From Ruminococcaceae bacterium UBA2719 (lineage in GTDB: Bacteria; Bacillota; Clostridia; Oscillospirales; Acutalibacteraceae), in assembly GCA_002353935.1 (NCBI GenBank), contig DEKP01000014.1, positions 1-11,111 of the forward strand: a stretch of DNA of 11,111 nucleotides, in the 5' to 3' direction. Shown here one piece after another: positions 1 to 6,576 of this stretch. Every line of letters starts with the position of its first letter. Position 1 is the first letter of the stretch. The position numbers were made by a program, and so were the translations under genes. The notes under the pieces were generated by a model. That model was not told where the DNA came from and searched no databases. It was given only the letters and a program-made list of their open reading frames with translations.

Positions 1-3000
1 CAACCACACTATCAGGTCTTGTGTTGTTTTTATTGTTGTCATCTTTCCATATCTTTGTTATGTTTGCGGTAGTAGTTGGTATGTTAGTTAATATTGCGCT
101 ATTGCTGCCTTCTTCTTGCGTTAGATAGCTAATATAACCATCTACAGGAAGTTCTTCTACAGAATAAGTGTATGCATTATGATTATCATCATATTTAGGC
201 AAATTGGTAAATATATGTTTCCAATTGTTTTGAGCATTCAGTTCAAATGGTTCACCATAATCTTCTCCGTTTCTCTTGAGTTGGACAAAAACAGCGGCAG
301 GACGAAGGAGAATTGAATCTCCAACCCACTCTTTTTCCACTTCAAAGGTCGTTGGTTCAAAGAGAGAAACTTTTACGATATTACTGTTTATTCCAGTTAT
401 ATAATCTACTGGATTTCCAAAAGTATCCAAAGCAATCCAATCGCAGTATGAACCGTTGTAGGCAAGCTTTGTATCATAACTCGTATCCGGCGCCTTCATC
501 TTAACATACAAGCGAGAAAGCGAGTTGGCAGGTATAACGGCAGGATCTCCGTTGGAATCAAGATATTCAAAGGCAAGACTGCGTACAGCACTTTTATCCG
601 TTGAGTCTGTGTATTCCTGCCAAGAGCTATCCTCGCCCAGTTTTCCGGGTTGATCAGAGGTGGAGTACCAAACACGAATCGTATAGCCTTTGCCCTCAGG
701 GTGAGAGGTATCTACGCCCTCAAAGCTGCCCTGCCAATACTCATTCTCGCCTGGGGCAAATATAAAGCTGTCATCCTTAAGTATATACCGCTCAACGCTG
801 TCATAAACTACAAGGTTCGTTATATCAGCTACACCTGTACGTATACATAACTGGTAGGTATATTCTTCCCCTGGATTAGCGTTCGCTATAAGCGGCTCAT
901 ATTTTGTAGTATTCGGCGTCATAACAGTCTTTTGCAGTGACTGGTGAGAGGCGTCTACATAGGTTATCGTATACTCCTCTGAGGCATACCTAAATCCATA
1001 TTCTAGCTCTCCACTCTCGTTGATATCAAGCTCCTGCGGATCCAAAAGCCCATCATCAGAAATAAGACCTCCAAGTCTCTCGCCGTCTGCACGCACTACT
1101 TCCGAATATGCACGGTTAACATAAGTGTTTCCATATTCCAATAAACTATCAGAATTTATGGAAAAAGGAATTCTAAAACTAATATGAATTTCTGAATCAC
1201 TATTTGTTTGAACGAAATAAAATGGATTATCGCTAAAGTTAAAGCGCAGGGCTATGTGAGTTCTGCCCGTGTTGCGCCAGTTGGGGGTTACTTTAAGATC
1301 AGCCCTCTCTTTTAGCATCTCTATAAATTCATCAAGCTCTATCTTATTAAAATCACTGTCGAAAAGACCTACCGTGCCGTAATTAGTCCGGCAAGTCAGA
1401 GATGAGAGCAATTCATCTTTTGTCGCTTCCAAATCTACACCCGCCGGCAAAAGGTCATAAATTCCAAAAAAGCTTATTCTTTCTTCTGGATGGTAATAAT
1501 CTTTATACGGTTCTTCATAGCGGTTATTTGCATGCAAACTAAAAGTTATATTATAATCTCCTGTAAAAATCTCCTCGCTTACATCAATTTTACCATTGTA
1601 TAATTTTTTAGAAATCCTTTGATCACAGGTAGCATGCGGATCATAATATTCCCATTGTGCCTTAACTGGCTTAATATTTCGTTGGCGGTATTCTCCGTAG
1701 CGCTCTTGGTCAATATCAGCTATAAACTCGCTGGAGTAGGAAGTGATGCTTTCCGGCTGATTGACCCAAACTTTTTCGCCATCATCGTTGACTAAATATG
1801 ACTTTATATAAGAGAAATTATACAAAGTTCCAGACTCGGGGATCTCATCCTCTGTCATAAAAAACTCAGTTGAACAGGATGAGTTTGTATTCAAACTGGT
1901 AGTCATATCTTTTATAAGAAAGTAATATCCAACCACATGTTCTTCTCTGGTAAAATTTGATATTATATACTCATTCTTGTTAAAGCTTTTATACAGTTCG
2001 TAATCGTTTTGTCCCGCATAGCGCACATATAGCTCAACGTTATATTTTATTGTACCTAGACCAACCCGCCTGAAACAGTAGTCGTCATCTTCCATTTTTA
2101 CATTTTCATGGTCTTTGTTCTCGTAAAGCAACAAATCGTCACCAAACTCCACGTCCATCTTTTTGCCGGAATATGTAGCGACAGGTCTTATTATCCAGCT
2201 TACTTCGTTTTGATAACCTACATTATCACCAACAATATCCTGATAACGCATTTTTTGGTCTGGATCAGAATTTGCTTTACTAACATCATAATTTCCCGAA
2301 GGATAATTAAAGGAATAATCAGCCAGGTTGATAGTCACATCATCGGTAGCGAGATCTTCTTCCTCGGTTCTGTCTTTATATGTACCCCTAAGCACAGCTT
2401 CATTTCGGACAATCAAATTGCCGTTTTCTTCTTTGTAGTTATCCTTGGGATAAGCTACATTAACAGAGCTTGATCCATAATCATACATGATTTTATATTC
2501 ATCTCCTTGGGTTGGAGACATAAGGTTTGAGTCTCTGTCAAATACAAGGCAGTCTTCAGGAAAGCTATCCGTAACATAAAGTCCATCTGCACCTATCCAA
2601 GGATAACTAGGATGATATTCATAAAAATCAAATTCGTATCTGACCCAATAGTATTTATCTGCGTTTTCGCTTAAGTAGCCCGCATTTTTTACCTGAGAAG
2701 CTCTCTTTTCCAAAGTATATTGATAGCGCTGCCAGGGATGGTTGAAAGCGCGTTCATATTTAAAGCTAATTTCATTAGAAACTACTAACGGATCCTCGCT
2801 GCCTTTTTCCTTCAACGTTGCCTGTCCTTTATAGGTAGAGGTTCTCTCACATGAATCTTCATAAGGTTCCGGGCGGTGTTTTAGAGAGTTATATTCAATC
2901 TCGATTTCTATGTCGCCTTCAAAATTGCTGTACTCTCCCAAAGTCTCTGCGTTAGAAAAAATCAAACTTTCAGAATAAGGAGAATATGGGTTATTTATTA

Positions 3001-3592
3001 GGCTCCATTGATAGCCTGAATTTTCATAGTTAGCTCCAAATTTAGCTGAATAACTCAAATCTTTCAAATAATAAAAAATGTTCGGAATACGGATGTTGAG
3101 CTCACCGGGCTCATAGGTCTTATCAAGGGAATTGTTTTTATAATGTATAAATATTGTTATAATGCGAGTTTCTTCTTGATCATACGTTAAATGTGAAGCG
3201 TTCCAGTTGCTTTCTGTCAACGGAGTTTGTCCGTTATCGACAGCAGAATCATAAAAGACCAGTCCGAGGCTCCACGGATTCTCCCCGTCGCCGGTTTGTG
3301 CGGGCAGTGTTTTTATGTTGCCAAGCGGCGGCAACAGGTCTTCTGCGCTCTTTGGTGTTGAAGCTTGAGAATCTTCAACGGCCTGCTCTTCCTGCTGGAG
3401 CTCTTCATTTTGCGCTTCCTGCAAATCTTGAGCAGGTTGCTCTTCCTGTACATTTTCCTGCGCCGATTCTAACACGCCTTGTGGCACTGCTTCATCCGCA
3501 GCGCTGACAACTATTCCCTGTGCAAAAACAGAAAACAACAGACACAGTGCGCATAAAATCGACAATGTCTTTTTTAAGGTTTTACCTTTCAT
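1..3592 (-). CDS. Large secreted Cna_B-type adhesin, 3' end beyond the window
   Basis: An uninterrupted frame runs from ATG at 3592 to the window edge (1197 codons, no stop). AGGAG lies about ten bases before the ATG. Residues 1-31 are a signal peptide: lysines, a hydrophobic core rich in Leu, Cys and Phe, and a VSA/A-type cleavage site. Residues about 38-76 are a Glu/Gln-rich low-complexity stalk. Residues about 90-1080 are Tyr-, Asp- and Asn-rich and look like successive beta-sandwich modules, for example around 110-260, 300-420, 430-560, 700-860 and 890-1080. Residues about 1083-1172 form a Cna_B domain ending in an ILTNIP-type strand; K1087, E1146 and N1170 sit where the isopeptide Lys, catalytic Glu and Asn are expected. 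A second Cna_B domain starts at about 1177 (K1180, then the W-K-D-D signature). The role is inferred as a surface stalk or adhesin. The C-terminal anchor (LPXTG or other) is not visible, and the ligand is unknown. Confidence 0.9.
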   Translation of the reverse strand, partial: MKGKTLKKTLSILCALCLLFSVFAQGIVVSAADEAVPQGVLESAQENVQEEQPAQDLQEAQNEELQQEEQAVEDSQASTPKSAEDLLPPLGNIKTLPAQTGDGENPWSLGLVFYDSAVDNGQTPLTESNWNASHLTYDQEETRIITIFIHYKNNSLDKTYEPGELNIRIPNIFYYLKDLSYSAKFGANYENSGYQWSLINNPYSPYSESLIFSNAETLGEYSNFEGDIEIEIEYNSLKHRPEPYEDSCERTSTYKGQATLKEKGSEDPLVVSNEISFKYERAFNHPWQRYQYTLEKRASQVKNAGYLSENADKYYWVRYEFDFYEYHPSYPWIGADGLYVTDSFPEDCLVFDRDSNLMSPTQGDEYKIMYDYGSSSVNVAYPKDNYKEENGNLIVRNEAVLRGTYKDRTEEEDLATDDVTINLADYSFNYPSGNYDVSKANSDPDQKMRYQDIVGDNVGYQNEVSWIIRPVATYSGKKMDVEFGDDLLLYENKDHENVKMEDDDYCFRRVGLGTIKYNVELYVRYAGQNDYELYKSFNKNEYIISNFTREEHVVGYYFLIKDMTTSLNTNSSCSTEFFMTEDEIPESGTLYNFSYIKSYLVNDDGEKVWVNQPESITSYSSEFIADIDQERYGEYRQRNIKPVKAQWEYYDPHATCDQRISKKLYNGKIDVSEEIFTGDYNITFSLHANNRYEEPYKDYYHPEERISFFGIYDLLPAGVDLEATKDELLSSLTCRTNYGTVGLFDSDFNKIELDEFIEMLKERADLKVTPNWRNTGRTHIALRFNFSDNPFYFVQTNSDSEIHISFRIPFSINSDSLLEYGNTYVNRAYSEVVRADGERLGGLISDDGLLDPQELDINESGELEYGFRYASEEYTITYVDASHQSLQKTVMTPNTTKYEPLIANANPGEEYTYQLCIRTGVADITNLVVYDSVERYILKDDSFIFAPGENEYWQGSFEGVDTSHPEGKGYTIRVWYSTSDQPGKLGEDSSWQEYTDSTDKSAVRSLAFEYLDSNGDPAVIPANSLSRLYVKMKAPDTSYDTKLAYNGSYCDWIALDTFGNPVDYITGINSNIVKVSLFEPTTFEVEKEWVGDSILLRPAAVFVQLKRNGEDYGEPFELNAQNNWKHIFTNLPKYDDNHNAYTYSVEELPVDGYISYLTQEEGSNSAILTNIPTTTANITKIWKDDNNKNNTRPDSVV

Positions 3593-3688
3593 AATCAACT
3601 CTCCTTTATTTAATTTTGTATATTGATTATTTATTAAATCAAATTCCGCAATTCATGTCGCCGGCGGAAATAGTTTTTGTAAGTCTTG

Positions 3689-3710
3689 AAACTCGTTCAA
3701 AAAACTCGTT
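3689..3710. repeat. Direct 9-mer repeat upstream of the adhesin gene
   Basis: The 9-mer aaactcgtt occurs twice with a period of 13 bases. The flanks form an imperfect dyad on the minus strand (CTCGAAAC against GTTTCAAG, one mismatch). It lies about 100 bases before the adhesin start and could be an operator or a leader RNA fold. No matching regulator is identified. Confidence 0.35.
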
Positions 3711-3796
3711 TCGAGAAATTTGTATAAAAATTTTTATTAGTTAAATATTTTCAACGACTAAATACAAAACATATTTTTTCACAACATAAATATAAC

Positions 3797-3836
3797 ATAT
3801 AACAAACAGTTTTTTAATAGAAAAACTTCGTTATAT
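3797..3836 (-). repeat. Imperfect AT-rich inverted repeat
   Basis: The outer arms 3797-3803 and 3830-3836 (ATATAAC/GTTATAT) and inner arms 3808-3814 and 3821-3827 (AGTTTTT/AAAAACT) can pair, separated by a 4x2 internal loop. It lies directly after the hpf terminator stem and could act as a second terminator half. Chance is possible in such AT-rich DNA. Confidence 0.35.
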
Positions 3837-3837
3837 C

Positions 3838-3881
3838 AAAGCTTTCCCACCGTATTGCAGTAAAAACAGCGGGAAAGCTTT
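3838..3881 (-). terminator. Terminator-like hairpin after hpf
   Basis: Eleven bases at 3838-3848 are perfectly complementary to 3871-3881 (AAAGCTTTCCC/GGGAAAGCTTT), enclosing 22 bases. The structure starts about ten bases after the hpf stop. The sequence just after it on the minus strand is not a clean T-run (TTTGATATAACG, then GTTTTT), so termination may be imperfect or helped by the second hairpin at 3797-3836. Confidence 0.6.
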
Positions 3882-3891
3882 TAGTAAGATA

Positions 3892-4425
3892 TCAATCATC
3901 AAACTGCGGTTGTAACAAGCCATATGAGCCGTCCTTGCGAATATATACGACATTAACCTCGTTGGTATCGCAGTTAGTAAACATATAGAACTTGTGTCCT
4001 ACCATATTCATCTGCAGAATTGCTTCTTCAACTGATATAGGTTTGATCGGGATCTGTTTATTACGTACAATTTCAATATTATCTTCTAGCTGATCATCCT
4101 CAGCTTGCGGTATAAGATCATCAATCGAGCCGGTACGAAGGCGCTTTGAAAGTCTTGTCTTATTTTTGCGTAATTGTCTTGCAAGAACATCAATGCATTT
4201 ATCAACAGCGTCGTTCATCTCTGGCATCGTTTTTTCTGCTCTGTATACCATAGCACCGTCGTGAATGGTAATTTCAACAGTCTGATCATTTTTGTTCAGA
4301 GTTACAACAACATCTGCATATGCATTGTCCGAGAAAATTCTGTCAAATTTTGAAAGCTTTTTCTCAACTCTTACTTTAAAATTATCCCGGAGATTAACTT
4401 TTCTAGCAGTATAGGTAACCTTCAT
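3892..4425 (-). CDS. hpf: Ribosome hibernation promoting factor, long form
   Basis: HPF binds the 30S decoding region and, in the long form, drives dimerisation of 70S ribosomes into inactive 100S particles in stationary phase or stress. The 177 residues match the long-HPF size. Residues about 1-100 form the HPF/YfiA fold, ending in a basic helix (QLRKNKTRLSKR). An acidic linker covers about 101-116. The C-terminal dimerisation domain at about 118-177 has the family pattern PIKPxSVEEAILQM, then GHxFxxF, then EVNVVYxRKDGxYGLxxP. The start is fixed by AAGGAGG seven bases upstream. It begins 26 bases after yabR, so the two are probably co-transcribed. A hairpin follows the stop. The C-terminal motif makes this identification very secure. 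Confidence 0.96.
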   Translation of the reverse strand: MKVTYTARKVNLRDNFKVRVEKKLSKFDRIFSDNAYADVVVTLNKNDQTVEITIHDGAMVYRAEKTMPEMNDAVDKCIDVLARQLRKNKTRLSKRLRTGSIDDLIPQAEDDQLEDNIEIVRNKQIPIKPISVEEAILQMNMVGHKFYMFTNCDTNEVNVVYIRKDGSYGLLQPQFDD

Positions 4426-4451
4426 AATAATGCCTCCTTACGCATTAATAT

Positions 4452-4934
4452 TTATTTTCTTCCGCCGCCATTACCTCTTCGAGAGTAAGCGCGGGTTTCT
4501 CCTCTTTTCAAATCTGACATCTTGTCCTCACTTGTACGTTTGAACTTCGACATCATATCTTCAAATGACGCACCCTTGTCTGACGAACTTTGCCATTCAA
4601 AATTGCCCGGTGATGTTACCGCCGGAGCCGGCTCATATTTTTTCCGCGGTCTATTTTGGGTGCGATTGCGCTCTCTGTTTGGCTGTTTGCTGTTATCAGC
4701 CGATTCCATCTGTTTTATCGAAAGAGCTATTTTTCCATCATCAGATACTGATATAACCTTGCACTTAACAGCTTGTCCTACTTTAAGCACGCTCTTAATA
4801 TCATCTACATAAGACCTGGAAACTTCAGATATATGTATCATACCCTTAATACCGTCTTGAGTTTCGACAAATGCGCCGAAATTAGTAATTCCTGTGACTG
4901 TGCCGTTAATAACGGCGCCAACATTAATTGACAT
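4452..4934 (-). CDS. yabR: S1-domain RNA-binding protein, YabR family
   Basis: The 160-residue protein has one S1 (OB-fold) domain at residues about 5-75. It begins with G-x-V-x-G-I-T-N-F-G-A-F-V and continues with GMIHISE and the closing DGKIALSIKQ strand. A polar linker rich in Asn, Arg and Gln follows (about 78-120), then the YabR-type tail at about 120-160: SFEDMMSKFKR, a second SDLKR copy, and a Gly/Arg end. The role is RNA or ribosome binding, with no precise target known to me. It follows divIC as in Bacillus subtilis and is close to hpf, which fits a translation-related role. The SD is modest (AAGGGG about 11 bases from the ATG). The 128-base gap to divIC contains two hairpins. Confidence 0.9.
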   Translation of the reverse strand: MSINVGAVINGTVTGITNFGAFVETQDGIKGMIHISEVSRSYVDDIKSVLKVGQAVKCKVISVSDDGKIALSIKQMESADNSKQPNRERNRTQNRPRKKYEPAPAVTSPGNFEWQSSSDKGASFEDMMSKFKRTSEDKMSDLKRGETRAYSRRGNGGGRK

Positions 4935-4976
4935 TTAGTTATAAACCCCTTGAAATATTTCTTTAATATATAAAAT

Positions 4977-5000
4977 GTTCGCAAATCAGTTTTGCAGAAC
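4977..5000 (-). terminator. Hairpin in the divIC-yabR gap, proximal to yabR
   Basis: On the minus strand GTTC-t-GCAAA pairs with TTTGC-GAAC around a five-base loop, with one bulged base. It is followed by ATTTTATATATT. This is compatible with a weak terminator or attenuator. It overlaps the region where a yabR promoter would be expected. Confidence 0.4.
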
Positions 5001-5024
5001 TTTCAAAAACAAAAACAGAATTAT

Positions 5025-5057
5025 CAAATTAGCAAATATAAAAAATTTGTTAATTTG
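5025..5057 (-). terminator. Hairpin just after divIC
   Basis: Thirteen bases at 5025-5037 pair with 5045-5057 with a single mismatch position, around a seven-base A/T loop. On the minus strand the arm is followed within a few bases by two T5 runs (CTGTTTTTGTTTTTG). The stem has few G-C pairs, so termination would be partial. It starts only six bases after the divIC stop. Confidence 0.5.
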
Positions 5058-5062
5058 CAAGC

Positions 5063-5440
5063 TTAGTCGCCTGATACATTGACAAACACACGCTCGCCGG
5101 TTTTTACATAATCAAACTCATCGCGCGCAATTTGCTCAACGTAGTCAGAAAATTCCTTATCTGTATAATTATAAAGCTTATTCATCTCATCGTTTTTTAT
5201 CTCTTGAACTTTTATCTGATTGTTAATATCTTTCAATTCATCTTTTTTGCTTTTTATCTGAGAATGAATATTCAAAAGCGTGAAAACAGCATAAGCAACA
5301 AATGCCAAAACAGCAACATATAAAAATATGTAAACCAATTTAGACGGCTTTTTAGTCGACTTGCTTTTTTCTTCTATTGCGTCTTTTATATCGTTTTGAT
5401 GGGTTTCGCTTTCTTTTATATTGTAATTTTTCTCTTTCAT
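5063..5440 (-). CDS. divIC: Septum formation protein DivIC (FtsB/FtsL-like)
   Basis: DivIC is a bitopic membrane protein of the divisome that forms a complex with FtsL and DivIB to activate septal peptidoglycan synthesis. The 125 residues equal the Bacillus protein in size. A polar Lys/Glu-rich cytoplasmic tail covers about 1-33 and one membrane segment about 34-56 (LVYIFLYVAVLAFVAYAVF). A coiled coil rich in Lys, Glu and Asn covers about 57-92. The C-terminal family motif at about 98-122 reads YVEQIARDEFDYVKTGERVF. I chose ATG at 5440. An in-frame TTG at 5470 would add ten residues but has no SD. A weak AAGGA lies about ten bases before the ATG. The first 89 bases overlap the 3' end of yabQ in another frame, so translational coupling is likely. 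Confidence 0.9.
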   Translation of the reverse strand: MKEKNYNIKESETHQNDIKDAIEEKSKSTKKPSKLVYIFLYVAVLAFVAYAVFTLLNIHSQIKSKKDELKDINNQIKVQEIKNDEMNKLYNYTDKEFSDYVEQIARDEFDYVKTGERVFVNVSGD

Positions 5441-5903
5441 CTTTCGTTTTTCCTTTTTTATGAAACACAATGTTTAATAATCTATATATTTTTTCACCTA
5501 CATTATACACCATAAATACTGCTATTTTCAATAGTAAACTGAAAATTTTTTTTAATATTTTCGTAGATTTTGTAAAAATATTCTTAAAAAACTTAATTAT
5601 AAGCGAATAAAATTTTATTGATATCTCACCAAATGTAAACCTATAAACAAAAAAACCTATAAGTTCTCCAAATATCACAAACATTCTAACCCCTGTGCTG
5701 TTAAATGGAATTGAAAAAATCGAAGACGCAATTCCTGTAACAGAAAAAAACACTATATCACAAATCAGTGTTACCTTTTTGGTGTTATTAAATATTAAAC
5801 GAATTATTCTAAAAACATCGTAAAATACGCCTATAGATGTTCCAAATAATAATGATGATAAAAAATATGCTGTTTGATCAGATAGCGAAAACCACATACT
5901 CAT
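5352..5903 (-). CDS. yabQ: Spore cortex biosynthesis protein YabQ
   Basis: In Bacillus subtilis, YabQ is a mother-cell membrane protein at the outer forespore membrane, needed for cortex formation. The 183 residues begin with the YabQ N-terminal region: FLSSLLFGTSIGVFYDVFRI at about 14-33, hydrophobic stretches at about 43-65 and 70-90, then a further hydrophobic segment near 120-137. The last 35 residues or so are extremely basic (RKRNPSKRYKRRNRRKK), a cytoplasmic tail. Its start overlaps the yabP stop in an ATGA junction, showing translational coupling. The basic tail is encoded by the same DNA that encodes the start of divIC. The family is assigned from the N-terminal motif together with its place between yabP and divIC. 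Confidence 0.9.
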   Translation of the reverse strand: MSMWFSLSDQTAYFLSSLLFGTSIGVFYDVFRIIRLIFNNTKKVTLICDIVFFSVTGIASSIFSIPFNSTGVRMFVIFGELIGFFVYRFTFGEISIKFYSLIIKFFKNIFTKSTKILKKIFSLLLKIAVFMVYNVGEKIYRLLNIVFHKKGKTKDEREKLQYKRKRNPSKRYKRRNRRKKQVD

Positions 5904-6178
5904 CTTAATAATCTTGATTTTAATGACTTTGAAGATGAATTTAAATATTGCAAGGAATTTATTTCTCCGTCAATCGATACATCCCCTGTATCAAGGCTAA
6001 GCTTATTAATATGTAACATATTACCTTTAACAACAAGAGTGCTGTTATCTGTCTTTATGGTAATAGTCTGTTCGTCAAAATGCGGTACATCCAAAACACC
6101 TGTTAGATTAAGCACGTGTCTGTTGTCAAGCATTAGCGTATGCGGTGTATGCGATGCGTTTGTCTTTATTTCGGGCAT
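5900..6178 (-). CDS. yabP: Sporulation protein YabP
   Basis: YabP is a small mother-cell sporulation protein (YabP/YqfC family) associated with spore envelope assembly; its biochemical role is not established. The 92 residues show the family features: DNRHVLNLTGVLDVPHFDE near 18-36, a short beta strand pair, GNMLHINKLSLDTGDVSIDG near 52-71, and an E-I-N-S-L-Q-Y end. GGAGG lies seven bases before the ATG. A SigE-type promoter candidate sits 30-60 bases upstream, and yabQ follows with a 4-base overlap. The last 15 residues are Ser/Lys/Arg-rich. Confidence 0.93.
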   Translation of the reverse strand: MPEIKTNASHTPHTLMLDNRHVLNLTGVLDVPHFDEQTITIKTDNSTLVVKGNMLHINKLSLDTGDVSIDGEINSLQYLNSSSKSLKSRLLR

Positions 6179-6208
6179 AAAAAAACCTCCGTAAATCTTT
6201 TACATTAG

Positions 6209-6237
6209 ATTATATGGAGGAAAATTTATATTTATTC
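6209..6237 (-). promoter_or_regulatory. Candidate SigE promoter for yabPQ
   Basis: On the minus strand, GAATAAA (6231-6237) is followed after exactly 14 bases by CATATAAT (6209-6216). Both elements and the spacing resemble the SigE consensus (ATA-core -35, CATAnnAT -10). The predicted transcript would start about 24 bases before the yabP ATG and include its SD. In Bacillus subtilis yabP and yabQ belong to the SigE regulon. In AT-rich DNA a chance match remains possible. Confidence 0.5.
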
Positions 6238-6480
6238 TCAATCTACAGGGGTATACATTGTCGCAGCGTCTTCTTTTTTTATGACCTCTTTTATACTTTC
6301 AACTTTGAATTTCAGCGTTTTGCTCTCAAAACGCAGCTCAATTATATCTCCAACCTTTACGTCATACGAAGCTCGGGCAATCTTGCCGTTTACTATAGCT
6401 TTTTTTGCATCACAAACCTCGTTGGCTATAGTGCGCCTTTTTATTATTCTAGAAACCTTTAAAAATTTATCCAGTCGCAT
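6238..6480 (-). CDS. rqcP: RqcP (YabO), S4-domain ribosome quality control factor
   Basis: RqcP (YabO, Hsp15-related) binds stalled 50S subunits at helix 69 and helps RqcH add alanine tails to the blocked nascent chain. The 80 residues are almost entirely one S4 RNA-binding domain: MRLDKFLKVSRIIKRRTIAN at 1-20, the conserved V-N-G-K loop near 30-33, and VGDIIELRF near 43-51. AGAGG lies five bases before the ATG. The gene starts after the HU terminator, so it probably has its own promoter: a perfect TATAAT lies at 6501-6506, without a good -35. The family size and location between mazG and yabP match Bacillus. Confidence 0.95.
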   Translation of the reverse strand: MRLDKFLKVSRIIKRRTIANEVCDAKKAIVNGKIARASYDVKVGDIIELRFESKTLKFKVESIKEVIKKEDAATMYTPVD

Positions 6481-6500
6481 AAAAACCTCTTAAATAATTG

Positions 6501-6506
6501 ATTATA
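6501..6506 (-). promoter_or_regulatory. Possible -10 element for rqcP
   Basis: A perfect TATAAT on the minus strand lies 20 bases before the rqcP ATG, downstream of the HU terminator. No convincing TTGACA-like -35 lies at 16-18 bases. It is supported mainly by the need for a new start after the terminator. Confidence 0.3.
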
Positions 6507-6524
6507 CTATCTCAAGCTAAATTT

Positions 6525-6560
6525 AAATATAAAAATATGGAGCCGGCAAAAGCCGACCCC
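6525..6560 (-). terminator. Rho-independent terminator of the HU gene
   Basis: On the minus strand GGGGTCGGC pairs with GCCGGCTCC (9 bp with two G-T pairs) around a TTTT loop. It is followed at once by ATATTTTTATATTT. It begins 16 bases after the HU stop. This is the clearest terminator in the window and divides the flippase-mazG-HU unit from rqcP onward. Confidence 0.9.
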
Positions 6561-6576
6561 GATGTTTTAAGAACTA

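Larger units (their letters stand above)
3593..3891. other. Intergenic region with several dyads between hpf and the adhesin
   Basis: This gene-free stretch of about 300 bases is very AT-rich. It holds a perfect 11-bp inverted repeat (3838-3848/3871-3881), an AT-rich imperfect hairpin (3797-3836), a 14-bp palindrome (3724-3737), a direct repeat of the 9-mer aaactcgtt (3689-3697 and 3702-3710), and a 6-bp stem ttccgc/gcggaa (3644-3649/3664-3669). The adhesin promoter should lie here. The best SigA-like match I see is weak (TTGATT, 16 bases, TACAAA on the minus strand, within 3610-3645), so I do not list it separately. I recognise no known riboswitch class. Confidence 0.6.

Noticed and set aside
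313..3507. Plus-strand open frames at 313-504, 650-850, 2108-2473 and 3193-3507
   Set aside because: They lie antisense within the long adhesin frame, lack ribosome binding sites and have no protein-like features. The last one mirrors the repetitive Glu/Gln-coding stretch.
3689..3710. CRISPR-like or mobile-element repeat
   Set aside because: Only two copies of a 9-mer with a 4-base gap; no array, no cas genes, no transposase or target duplication.
3593..3720. Riboswitch (for example cyclic di-GMP) in front of the adhesin
   Set aside because: Such control of adhesins is known in Clostridia, but I find none of the conserved c-di-GMP aptamer core sequences here.
5441..5470. Ten-residue N-terminal extension of divIC from TTG at 5470
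   Set aside because: It has no SD and increases the overlap with yabQ. The ATG at 5440 gives the usual DivIC length of 125.
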